Assembly: GCA_043802345.1 (NCBI GenBank)
Contig: JAZDLC010000162.1
Coordinates: 1-12,141, forward strand
Direction of reading: 5' to 3'
Length of the DNA stretch: 12,141 nt
Source of the DNA: JAZDLC01 sp043802345
Lineage (GTDB): Bacteria; Planctomycetota; B15-G4; JADJEK01
The position numbers and the translations under genes are program-made. Of the stretch, positions 6,043-12,141 are shown in pieces. Position 1 is the first letter of the stretch, and each line of letters opens with the position of its first letter. The notes under the pieces are model-generated. The model ran no database searches. It was given only the letters and a program-made list of their open reading frames with translations, and was not told where the DNA came from.

Positions 6043-6393
6043 TTGCTGGAGCATTTCCGGGCGCCCCGGAACGTGGGCCGGGTCGACCGCCCGAGCGGCA
6101 CGGGCCGGGCGGAGAATCAGGCCTGTGGGGACCAGGTCGACCTCTCGGTCCGGCTCGTCTCGGGGCGGATCGAGGAGGCCCGGTTCCTGTGTCAGGGTTG
6201 CAGCGCGGCGATCGGGGCCGCCTCCTACCTGACCGAGATCCTCCGGGGGCAAAGCCTGGCGCGGGCGCTCGCGCTCGACGCGGATCAGCTGCTCCAGAAG
6301 CTCGGGGAGACCCGATCGGCGCGGCGCCACGGGATGGTTCTGGCGGTGCGGGCCGCGCGGCGAGCTCTCAAGGAGGCCGGCGCGGGCATCTAG
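6043..6393 (+). CDS. IscU/NifU-like Fe-S scaffold protein, divergent
   Basis: The protein has 116 residues from a TTG start. It matches the IscU/NifU N-terminal scaffold family, whose members hold a nascent Fe-S cluster on three cysteines. Visible landmarks are LEHFRAPRNVGR (2-13), GRAENQACGDQV (21-32; Cys28 and Asp30), FLCQGCSAAIGAAS (48-61; Cys53 is the second canonical Cys and Cys50 is extra) and RRHGMVLAVRAA (94-105). In this last block the third canonical Cys (HCSILA in IscU) is Gly97 while the His is kept. The function may therefore differ from standard assembly. The start is uncertain: CTG at 6025 gives LADRDQLLEHFRAPRN, which covers the usual family N-terminus better, has GGGAG 8 nt upstream (6012-6016) and overlaps the aminotransferase stop by 8 nt. 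TTG 6043 has no ribosome-binding site. No cysteine desulfurase is adjacent. The stop is TAG. Confidence 0.82.
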   Translation: MLEHFRAPRNVGRVDRPSGTGRAENQACGDQVDLSVRLVSGRIEEARFLCQGCSAAIGAASYLTEILRGQSLARALALDADQLLQKLGETRSARRHGMVLAVRAARRALKEAGAGI

Positions 6394-6540
6394 TCCGGCC
6401 TTCTCGCCACCGAGACGCGCCTGACCCGGTTCCGCGTGGGATCGTTCCAACGTCTCCCCTTGCCGATCGTCCATGGGGGTGACGATGGCCCGCCGAAACT
6501 GGAACGTGTTTCAGTGCGACGACCCTTACAATCAATGCTG
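6394..6540 (+). promoter_or_regulatory. Putative promoter region of the GAF-AAA+ regulator
   Basis: This spacer contains TACAAT (6527-6532), a 5 of 6 match to a -10 box, with only a poor -35 (about 6504-6509). A dyad CGTTCCA (6443-6449) and TGGAACG (6500-6506) flanks the region upstream. A start near 6538-6541 would coincide with the ATG at 6541, implying a leaderless transcript, which agrees with the absence of a ribosome-binding site. The frame is open through the whole spacer and shared with the flanking genes, but it shows no recognisable protein. Confidence 0.3.
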
Positions 6541-8181
6541 ATGCCGCGCGAGAAACCAAAGAAGAGAGATTTGCGGGCCTTTCTCCGGGATTCCCTGCTC
6601 GGTGGCGGCCAGCATGCCCACGAGATCGATCGGCTGCTGAAGGTGCTCGACATCAACCGTGCCATGGTCCAGGAGCGTCAGCCGCGGAAGCTGCTGGCCA
6701 TGATCCTGGATGCGGTGATCGATCTGACCAATGCGGAGAGGGGCTTTCTCATCCTGCGGGGAGAGAAGGGGCACGGGCAGGTGGAGGTGGCCCGCAATCT
6801 GGACCGTGAGGCGGTCCGTTCGCCGGAGTTCAAGATCAGTCACACCATCGCCGAGCGGGTGATGGAAACCGGCGAGGTGGTGCTGTCCGACTCGGCATCG
6901 GATGATCCCGACTTCGGGAAATTCGCCTCCGTGGCGGGCATGCAGTTGCGGTCCATTCTCTGTGCGCCCCTTCGCAACCGCGGGGAGACCAAGGGGTGCG
7001 TCTATATCGACCATCGTTTCCGCACCGGGTCGTTCACGCAGACCGACCGGCAGTTGCTGGAGCTGTTCGCGGACCAGGCCACGGTGGCGGTGGAGAACGC
7101 GCGTCTCCACGCGGAGAACGAGGCCCAGCGGGGACGGCTGGAGGAGTTGAACCAGAAGCTCGAGGAGCGAGTCAAGACCCAGGAGATCGAGCTGAAGGAC
7201 GCTCGGGACAGGCTCAAGCGGTCCGTGCTGCCGCCGCCGAAGTACGACTACTCGGAGATCATCGGATCCTCTCGCGCCATCCGGGAGGTGTTTCGCCTGA
7301 TGGACATCGTCACCGACACCGACTATCCGGTGTTGATCCTTGGCGAGAGCGGGACCGGCAAGGAGTTGGTGGCCCGGGCGATCGTGCGGCATGGGCGCAG
7401 GGCGGAGAAGCCGTTTCTCTCCGAGAACTGCGCCGCGCTGGCGGAATCGCTGCTCGAATCGGAGCTGTTCGGGTACCTGAAGGGCGCGTTCACCGGGGCC
7501 AACGAGGACCGGATCGGCCTGTTCGAGCAGGCTGACGGCGGCACCCTCTTCCTGGACGAGATCGGCGACATGACCATGCCGCTCCAGCGCAAGCTGCTGC
7601 GAGTGCTGCAGGAAGGGGAGTTCCGCAAGGTGGGAGCGACCCGGCCCACCACGGTCGATGTGCGGATCATCGCAGCCACCAACGCCGACCTGGCCTCGCT
7701 GGCCCGGGACGGCGTCTTCCGGGAGGACCTGTTCTACAGGATGAAGGTGATGACGATCTCCTTGCCGCCGCTCAGGGAGAGGCGGGAGGACGTGCCTCTT
7801 CTGGTGGAGCACCTGCTTTCCCGCATCGCCGAGGAGACCGGCGAGGATCAGCGCAAGGTGACCCCTTCCGCCCTGAAGGCCCTGGTCGCATACGACTGGC
7901 CGGGCAACGTTCGCGAGTTGGAGAATGAGCTGCGCAGGATGACGGCCCTGGCTGCCGACGGCACCATCGAATCGCATCTGGTGGCATCCCTGGGCGAACA
8001 GGACCTGCACCGTCGCGGCAGCCGATTCTCTTTCGCCGGGAGGACCATGGAGGAGATCGAGAAGGCCGCGATCCTGGAGGCTATTGAGCGTTGCAGCGGC
8101 AAGCGTTCGGACGCGGCCCGGATGCTCGGCATGCCGAGACGGACCTTTTACAACCGGCTGCAGAAATACGGGATCCTCTGA
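6541..8181 (+). CDS. GAF-domain sigma-54-dependent activator, Fis family
   Basis: This 546-residue bacterial enhancer-binding protein would remodel sigma-54 RNA polymerase by ATP hydrolysis after a signal reaches its GAF domain. It has a basic N-terminus, a GAF domain at about 48-188 (ERGFLILRGE, LRSILCAPL, GCVYIDH, ELFADQATVAVENARL), a Glu-rich coiled linker at about 189-228 and an AAA+ domain at about 238-465. Walker A is GESGTGKE (268-275). ELFGYLKGAFTGA (308-320) contains an intact GAFTGA loop for sigma-54 contact. Walker B ends in LFLDEIGD (337-344), FREDLFYR (393-400) supplies the arginine fingers, and WPGNVRELENEL follows at 453-464. The Fis-type helix-turn-helix is at about 520-543 (KRSDAARMLGMPRRTFYNRL). 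The GAF ligand is unknown. Starts at 6535 and 6541 are both possible. An upstream GTG at 6436 would add 35 residues without domain features. No start has a good Shine-Dalgarno. The stop is 5 nt before the next gene. Confidence 0.93.
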   Translation: MPREKPKKRDLRAFLRDSLLGGGQHAHEIDRLLKVLDINRAMVQERQPRKLLAMILDAVIDLTNAERGFLILRGEKGHGQVEVARNLDREAVRSPEFKISHTIAERVMETGEVVLSDSASDDPDFGKFASVAGMQLRSILCAPLRNRGETKGCVYIDHRFRTGSFTQTDRQLLELFADQATVAVENARLHAENEAQRGRLEELNQKLEERVKTQEIELKDARDRLKRSVLPPPKYDYSEIIGSSRAIREVFRLMDIVTDTDYPVLILGESGTGKELVARAIVRHGRRAEKPFLSENCAALAESLLESELFGYLKGAFTGANEDRIGLFEQADGGTLFLDEIGDMTMPLQRKLLRVLQEGEFRKVGATRPTTVDVRIIAATNADLASLARDGVFREDLFYRMKVMTISLPPLRERREDVPLLVEHLLSRIAEETGEDQRKVTPSALKALVAYDWPGNVRELENELRRMTALAADGTIESHLVASLGEQDLHRRGSRFSFAGRTMEEIEKAAILEAIERCSGKRSDAARMLGMPRRTFYNRLQKYGIL

Positions 8182-8186
8182 ATCTC

Positions 8187-9926
8187 ATGCCTCGGGCGAC
8201 CTGCTTCTTCTTCCTCGCGCTGCTGGCTGTGGGCTCGCACGGATTTTGTGGGCCCGGGACGGCGGACTCAGCCCGGCTCGTCTCCCGCGATTCGAAGATG
8301 TTCCTCTGGACGGACGATCGCGCAGCCCTTCTCCGCCGGTTCCGCCGGGTCGACGCGTTCCAGGCGATCAGGGACGTCATTCCCTCCAGTCTGGAGGCGG
8401 ACCTGGTCGGAGCCGGCGCCGGCCTCTCCATCTTCCTGACGCCGGAGATTCTCCGCGCCATCCCCGATCTCCTCTCGAGGGGGCAGGGAGAGTTGGCTCT
8501 CTCCGTGGAGGGGTATGTGCTGTCCCAGGGGCAGCCGTGCCCGGACATCCTGGTGGTCGCGGGCGCCGACGGCTTCGAAGGGGTCGTGGAAGAGATTTCG
8601 TCGCTGGCTGCGATTCCCCCCACGGAAGGAGCGGAGCTGGCTCTTTCTCGGTTGCCGTTCCGACTGAATGCGGGCAGTCCGGTCAAGATGCATGTCCACC
8701 GGGGTGTGACCATCGTTCAGTTCGTGACAGCGGGGGGGCATTCCCTGGCCCTGGCCGAGAGCGCGGGCATGCTGTACGGGGCCAGATCGTACCAGCGCGT
8801 GGAGATGGCTCTGGATCGGTCGTTGCGCCGGCCGATCGGATCGCTTGCCGACAGCGTCAGATTCCAGCACGCGGTGAAGCGTCTGGCGCCGGAGGCGGGG
8901 TCTCTTTGTTGTTATGCCGACCTGCGGCGGCTGCGTGATCAGCGCACCGTGCACCTGCTGCCGCAGGGGATCGGTCGCGATCTGTTGGTGGATGGGTTGA
9001 ACGGGTTCGACGGTGTCGGGGCCACTCTTCGCGGCCACGGTGGCTACCTGGAACTGAGGGCCTTCCTCGAACGGGCGTCTGGCTCCCTTGAGATCGTCCC
9101 TCTCTTGTGCGGCACGAACTCCGTTTCGCACGCTCTCCCTCTGCTGCCGGCCGCCTGTGTGGTCAGCCTCACTTTTCGGGACGGCGGCGACCGGGCGGGC
9201 GGCATGCTGGCCTCTCTCAACAGATTCCTGGGAGGAATCTGGTCACCGGAGGTGCTGGAGGATTACCTGCGCGCTCTCGCCGGTGAGGAGGTCGCCGCCC
9301 GGATCGCATCGAAACTGGGCGCCGAGCTGACCCTGACGATTCCCACCGGGCCGAAGAACGGCGAGTTCTTCCCGCGCGCCGTGTTCATGATGGAAAGCAG
9401 CGATCCTCGCGGGCTCGAGGATCTCCTGAACGGTGTTGTCCGCAGATCTTCCCCGGCCTCCGTCCGGCGGCTCGATCTGGGGGGAGATGCGATCTTCCAG
9501 GTCACGTTGCCCCGAAACGGGTACTTCACCGAGTTGGTGCTCACGGTTCGGGATGGCTTCCTGATCGGATCGACCAGGGTCATGCACCTGCGGGAGTTCC
9601 TGGGAGCTCGCAAGGCAGGAGATTCCGGCCTGACCGGGGCGGAATCGTACCAGCGTCCATTCGACCTCCTCGACCACCCCGCCTCCATGCCGGTTTCGGG
9701 ATTGCTCTTTATCGACAGCTCCACGGCGGCCGTGGGCGCTGGCAACTGGCTGCCGGCCTGCCTCAGGATCAACCCCAACTTCTCGCGCAACCCCGAAGCG
9801 GTCAGAACCCTGACCCATCTGGTGACGGCGCTGGCCGACCCCGATCTCGCCGGTTCCTTCTCGGGAATCCTGGTCAGCTCCCAGTCGAGCACTGATGGAG
9901 TGCTGATCGAGGGCGTGGGGCCCTGA
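8187..9926 (+). CDS. Predicted exported protein with two similar halves, DUF3352-like
   Basis: This 579-residue protein has no confident family assignment. The start ATG lies 5 nt after the regulator stop, so translation is probably coupled; only a weak GGGAT lies upstream. Residues 6-20 (CFFFLALLAVGSHGF) form a signal-peptide core, with Cys21 nearby but no proper lipobox. Two segments follow the same pattern. About 174-250 has TIVQFVTAGGHSLALAES, GARSYQRVEMAL and CCYADLRRL. About 447-512 has TELVLTVRDGFLIGSTR, GAESYQRPFDLL and LLFIDSST. The pattern (a beta stretch with Gly, then an xSYQR or DPxFR-like helix, then a 'YVDL'-like strand) resembles the DUF3352 type of exported proteins, so a repeated domain is likely; this is from memory, not a search. 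The gene is last in the plus-strand cluster and ends 43 bp before the convergent kinase locus. A link to the upstream activator, as target or sensor partner, is conjecture. Confidence 0.75.
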   Translation: MPRATCFFFLALLAVGSHGFCGPGTADSARLVSRDSKMFLWTDDRAALLRRFRRVDAFQAIRDVIPSSLEADLVGAGAGLSIFLTPEILRAIPDLLSRGQGELALSVEGYVLSQGQPCPDILVVAGADGFEGVVEEISSLAAIPPTEGAELALSRLPFRLNAGSPVKMHVHRGVTIVQFVTAGGHSLALAESAGMLYGARSYQRVEMALDRSLRRPIGSLADSVRFQHAVKRLAPEAGSLCCYADLRRLRDQRTVHLLPQGIGRDLLVDGLNGFDGVGATLRGHGGYLELRAFLERASGSLEIVPLLCGTNSVSHALPLLPAACVVSLTFRDGGDRAGGMLASLNRFLGGIWSPEVLEDYLRALAGEEVAARIASKLGAELTLTIPTGPKNGEFFPRAVFMMESSDPRGLEDLLNGVVRRSSPASVRRLDLGGDAIFQVTLPRNGYFTELVLTVRDGFLIGSTRVMHLREFLGARKAGDSGLTGAESYQRPFDLLDHPASMPVSGLLFIDSSTAAVGAGNWLPACLRINPNFSRNPEAVRTLTHLVTALADPDLAGSFSGILVSSQSSTDGVLIEGVGP

Positions 9927-9942
9927 TACGGGATTCATCTAC

Positions 9943-9967
9943 CACGAAGAGCACGAAGAGCACGAAG
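9943..9967. repeat. Tandem 9-bp repeat CACGAAGAG
   Basis: Two full copies (9943-9951 and 9952-9960) and a 7-base partial copy (9961-9967) lie between the two convergent genes. There is no dyad and no T tract, so the element is not a classic terminator. From memory, intergenic CACGAAGRR-type arrays are scattered in several environmental phyla; I cannot verify that here. Confidence 0.7.
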
Positions 9968-9969
9968 CG

Positions 9970-10791
9970 CTACTCCTTCTTCCCCTCCCCGGCGTCGCCA
10001 ACGCCCACCGTATCGAGCGCCTTGCGGTAGACGGCATTGGCGTCGACGATCGGGTAGTACTGGCGGATGGTCTTGACGACGCTCTCCAGCTTCTCGCGCT
10101 CCCCCGTGTTGTAGTAGACCTCCAGGGCGATGAGGAGGGTCTTCGGGTTGGTGGGAGCGACCTCGAGCGCCTGCTCGATGTGACGCCTCGCCAGGTCGTT
10201 CTGCGTCCCTGACTCGAGGTAGAACTGCGCCAGGCGGTTGTTCGGCTCGGCCAGCCGCGGATTCCGGGTCAGTACCTCTTCGTAGATCGGAGCGGCCAGA
10301 GCGCGCTGGTCGTCGGACCAGCGCAAGCCCGCCTGGGCCAGCAGCACCTCGATCTCCTGGCCATCGGTCGGGTCCTGTTCAGCCGGCTCCTCGGTACTGT
10401 CCCAGAGGGCGAGGGCGCTCGCTGCCTTGGAGAGCGTCTCCCGGTCGACCGTGATCTGCTTGCTGGCCCAGTTCACGCCCTGGGCGCCGAGAACGGTCCA
10501 CCACGGCGCGACATCAGCGACATTCGGAGCGAGTTCCGTGCTCGTGTCGCCTGGTTGATCCGGCTCGGGACGTTCCACATGTCGGAGCGTGAACGCCTGC
10601 ACGTTCGAGCGGTTGATCTTGAGAGCCTCGTCGTAGCAGAGATTGGCCTCCTCCCTGAGCCCCTGCTCCTCCAGGAGCAGACCCCGGATGACCAGCGCGG
10701 TATCCGCCAGGCCGTCCTTGTTCTCGGGATCGAGGTCGTTCAGCTTCGCCAGAAACCGGTAGGCGAAGTTGATGAAGCTGTCCCTGGCGGC
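9970..10791 (-). CDS. TPR-rich C-terminal part of the kinase, after an in-frame amber codon
   Basis: These 273 codons are open and in the same frame as the upstream kinase, separated from it only by TAG at 10792-10794. The sequence carries on the TPR character without a break: DSFINFAYRFLAKLNDLDPEN follows at once, then LLEEQGLREEANLCYDEALKINRSN (a clear TPR helix pair), a less regular stretch with APWWTVLGAQG, and then IYEEVLTRNPRLAEPNNRLAQFYL and HIEQALEVAPTNPKTLLIAL as two further TPRs. The C-terminus is charged (GEGKKE) and ends with TAG at 9970-9972. A separate gene is unlikely: the first ATG, GTG or TTG after the amber codon is GTG at 10602, inside a TPR and with no ribosome-binding site. 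The piece is best read as the rest of the kinase protein, either lost by nonsense mutation, hidden by a sequencing or assembly error, or made by readthrough. Confidence 0.8.
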   Translation of the reverse strand, partial: AARDSFINFAYRFLAKLNDLDPENKDGLADTALVIRGLLLEEQGLREEANLCYDEALKINRSNVQAFTLRHVERPEPDQPGDTSTELAPNVADVAPWWTVLGAQGVNWASKQITVDRETLSKAASALALWDSTEEPAEQDPTDGQEIEVLLAQAGLRWSDDQRALAAPIYEEVLTRNPRLAEPNNRLAQFYLESGTQNDLARRHIEQALEVAPTNPKTLLIALEVYYNTGEREKLESVVKTIRQYYPIVDANAVYRKALDTVGVGDAGEGKKE

Positions 10792-10794
10792 CTA
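10792..10794 (-). other. In-frame amber (TAG) codon inside the kinase gene
   Basis: On the plus strand CTA at 10792-10794 is TAG in the kinase frame. It follows residues DAKAEE and precedes AARDSF. All flanking plus-strand triplets from 10603 to 10791 were read and none is a stop in the gene frame. A single C-to-T transition from CAG (Gln) would create it, as would a single change from GAG (Glu); either residue fits the surrounding helix. Confidence 0.9.
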
Positions 10795-12141
10795 CTCTTC
10801 CGCCTTCGCGTCGAGGGCCATCTCCAGCAAGGTCCTGGAGACTTCCAGCAGGAGATTGGTGTCGTCGGGACTGACCTGGAGCATCGTCTGCAGGTCGGTC
10901 AGCGCGGGGGGTTTATCCTCCCCCGAGCCCCACCGCAGCTTGCTGATGTTGCGCCACATGCGGGCCCGGACGTTGTCGGAATCGAGTTCCAGGGCGCGGC
11001 CGAAGTCCAGGAGGGCCGACTCGTGCTCCTCGTTGGTGTAGAACGCCTTGCCGCGATCGACGTACGCGGTGGCGACCCTCGGTAGAAGGAAGATCGCCTG
11101 GTCGTACTTCTGCATCGCGACCGTTCTTTCGCCCTTGCGCAGGTGCTCCAGTCCTTCCAGCAGCAGTTGGCTGTACTGGGCCTGGCTGGCGCTCTTCTTG
11201 TCGGCCTGCCCCGCTCGAGTGGCGAAGTACACGAGCACCACCGCCAGGGCGAGCAGTGCGCCGAGCGTGGTGATGGTCCGGTGCTTGACGGCCTTCTTGA
11301 TCAGGCGGGTGTGAAGAGCAGTGCGTCTGGCCTGGATCGGGTCGCCATTCAGGAAGCGCTCCAGGTCCAGGGCGAGTTCGATGGCGGTCTGGTAGCGGCG
11401 GCCCGCCTCCTTCTCGATCGCCTTGTGGCAGATCGTTTCCAGCGCCTTCGGCACCTCCGGGCGCACCTTCCGCACCCGCCGGGGCTCGTGATACTCGATC
11501 TTGTTCAGGATCTCTTGAGTCGACTCCGCCTCGAAGGGAGTCGTCCCGGTCAGCATCTCGTAGAAGGTGACTCCCAGAGAGTAGATGTCGGTGCGGCGGT
11601 CAATATGCTCCCGGTCGCCGCGAACCTGTTCGGGGCTCATGTAGATCGGCGTCCCCACCAGGGCGCCGGACGCGGTGAGGGTCGCCGCCTTCTCCGGCCG
11701 CGCCAGCCCGAAGTCGGTGAGAACCGGGCGGTCCTTGTAGCTGAGGATGATGTTCGCCGGCTTGACATCCCGGTGGATGATCGAGTGTTCGTGGGCAAAA
11801 AACAGCGCGCGGGCGGACTGCGCGGTGATCTCGGCGCTCTCGGTGGGGGAGAGCTTCCGCTCTTTCAGGACTTCATCGAGGGGCGAGCCCTCGATGAACT
11901 GCATGGCGTAGTAGTAGACGCCGTCCTGCTCGCCGGTGGTGTAGATCCGGACGATGTTCTCGTGGTCCAGCTTCGCCACCGACTGGGCCTCTCTCATGAA
12001 CCGCTTGATGACGGTTTCGGTCACGGAGAGGCTGGGAGGGAGTACCTTGAGCGCCACGACCCGGTCCAGCCCGTCGTGACGGGCCTCGAACACGATCCCC
12101 ATGGAGCCGTGTCCGATCTCCCGGATGATCCGGTACTCTCC
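10792..12141 (-). CDS. Pkn-type Ser/Thr protein kinase with TM segment and TPRs (5' end outside the window)
   Basis: This eukaryotic-type Ser/Thr kinase would phosphorylate cytoplasmic target proteins. The visible 449 residues (numbered from the window edge at 12141) begin just ahead of the Gly-rich loop GHGSMG (10-15). The ATG at 12102 is Met14 inside this loop and not the start. Other residues are VALK (Lys32, ATP binding), Glu51, HRDVKPAN (123-130, catalytic Asp125 and Asn130), DFG (143-145) and MSPEQ (168-172). The kinase domain ends at about 265 and is complete except for its extreme N-terminus. A hydrophobic segment at about 289-309 (TITTLGALLALAVVLVYFAT) should cross the membrane, so TPRs from about 320 onward (YDQAIFLLPRVATAYVDRG, ALLDFGRALELDSDNVRAR) face outside the cytoplasm. 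The frame stops at TAG 10792-10794, but the TPR sequence continues in frame. The protein as terminated is probably truncated relative to its ancestor, with kinase and membrane parts intact. Confidence 0.92.
   Translation of the reverse strand, partial: GEYRIIREIGHGSMGIVFEARHDGLDRVVALKVLPPSLSVTETVIKRFMREAQSVAKLDHENIVRIYTTGEQDGVYYYAMQFIEGSPLDEVLKERKLSPTESAEITAQSARALFFAHEHSIIHRDVKPANIILSYKDRPVLTDFGLARPEKAATLTASGALVGTPIYMSPEQVRGDREHIDRRTDIYSLGVTFYEMLTGTTPFEAESTQEILNKIEYHEPRRVRKVRPEVPKALETICHKAIEKEAGRRYQTAIELALDLERFLNGDPIQARRTALHTRLIKKAVKHRTITTLGALLALAVVLVYFATRAGQADKKSASQAQYSQLLLEGLEHLRKGERTVAMQKYDQAIFLLPRVATAYVDRGKAFYTNEEHESALLDFGRALELDSDNVRARMWRNISKLRWGSGEDKPPALTDLQTMLQVSPDDTNLLLEVSRTLLEMALDAKAEE

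Noticed and set aside
6436..6540. GTG 6436 as start of the activator
   Set aside because: It has no ribosome-binding site, and the added 35 residues show no GAF features and cover the likely promoter region.
6532..8010. Long open frame antisense to the GAF-AAA+ regulator
   Set aside because: It is the shadow of a well-supported enhancer-binding protein and shows no recognisable family or start signal.
6025..8181. A fusion of the IscU-like protein and the activator through the TAG at 6391-6393
   Set aside because: The frame after TAG is open and in register with the activator, but 6394-6540 has no protein character, the scaffold ends at the normal family length, and a promoter-like TACAAT lies in the spacer. 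It is probably a coincidence in GC-rich DNA.
9943..9967. CRISPR array or mobile-element end
   Set aside because: The units are 9 bp, directly abutting and without unique spacers, target-site duplication or transposase.
10792..10794. Pyrrolysine or a general TAG-to-sense code
   Set aside because: TAG closes the small lipoprotein, the IscU-like protein and the TPR tail at sensible ends, and no pylTSBCD genes are in the window. It cannot be excluded from this window alone, but is less likely than mutation, error or readthrough.

Overview
The window is GC-rich bacterial DNA with tightly packed genes, Shine-Dalgarno leaders on most of them, long antisense shadow frames, two lipoprotein-type signal sequences, a sigma-54 enhancer-binding protein, a sigma-28-type sigma factor and a membrane Ser/Thr kinase with a TPR tail. 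This mix fits a deep-branching environmental Gram-negative lineage such as Planctomycetota or an Eisenbacteria-like phylum. That is inference only: no rRNA or other phylogenetic marker is present.

Layout from left to right. Positions 1-116 hold no gene. A small acidic lipoprotein (117-584, minus) is divergent from a lipoprotein-type gamma-glutamyltransferase (735-2453, plus). A 242-bp spacer rich in dyads leads into a FliA/WhiG-type sigma factor (2696-3493, plus), which ends at a strong intrinsic terminator (3554-3590). Convergent to it is an HDOD-domain protein (3623-4624, minus), whose 169-bp upstream region is shared with a divergent plus-strand cluster. That cluster runs aminotransferase (4794-6032), IscU/NifU-like protein (6043-6393, possibly starting at 6025), GAF/AAA+/Fis regulator (6541-8181), then a secreted protein with an internal repeat (8187-9926). 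A short 9-bp tandem repeat lies at 9943-9967, after the cluster. Coming in from the right edge on the minus strand is a Pkn-type Ser/Thr kinase (10792 to beyond 12141). An in-frame TAG at 10792-10794 separates it from 273 further open codons of TPR-type sequence that end at 9970.

Functionally the window is regulatory and envelope-related: an alternative sigma factor, an HDOD signalling protein, a sigma-54 activator with a sensory GAF domain and a transmembrane kinase. Metabolic genes are gamma-glutamyl transfer, amino-group transfer and a possible Fe-S scaffold. No known defence, biosynthetic or mobile cluster is visible. The strongest oddity is the amber codon that splits the kinase gene. 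After it come the IscU-like protein that lacks the third canonical cysteine and follows an aminotransferase instead of a cysteine desulfurase, and several dyads in the leaders of the regulator genes.
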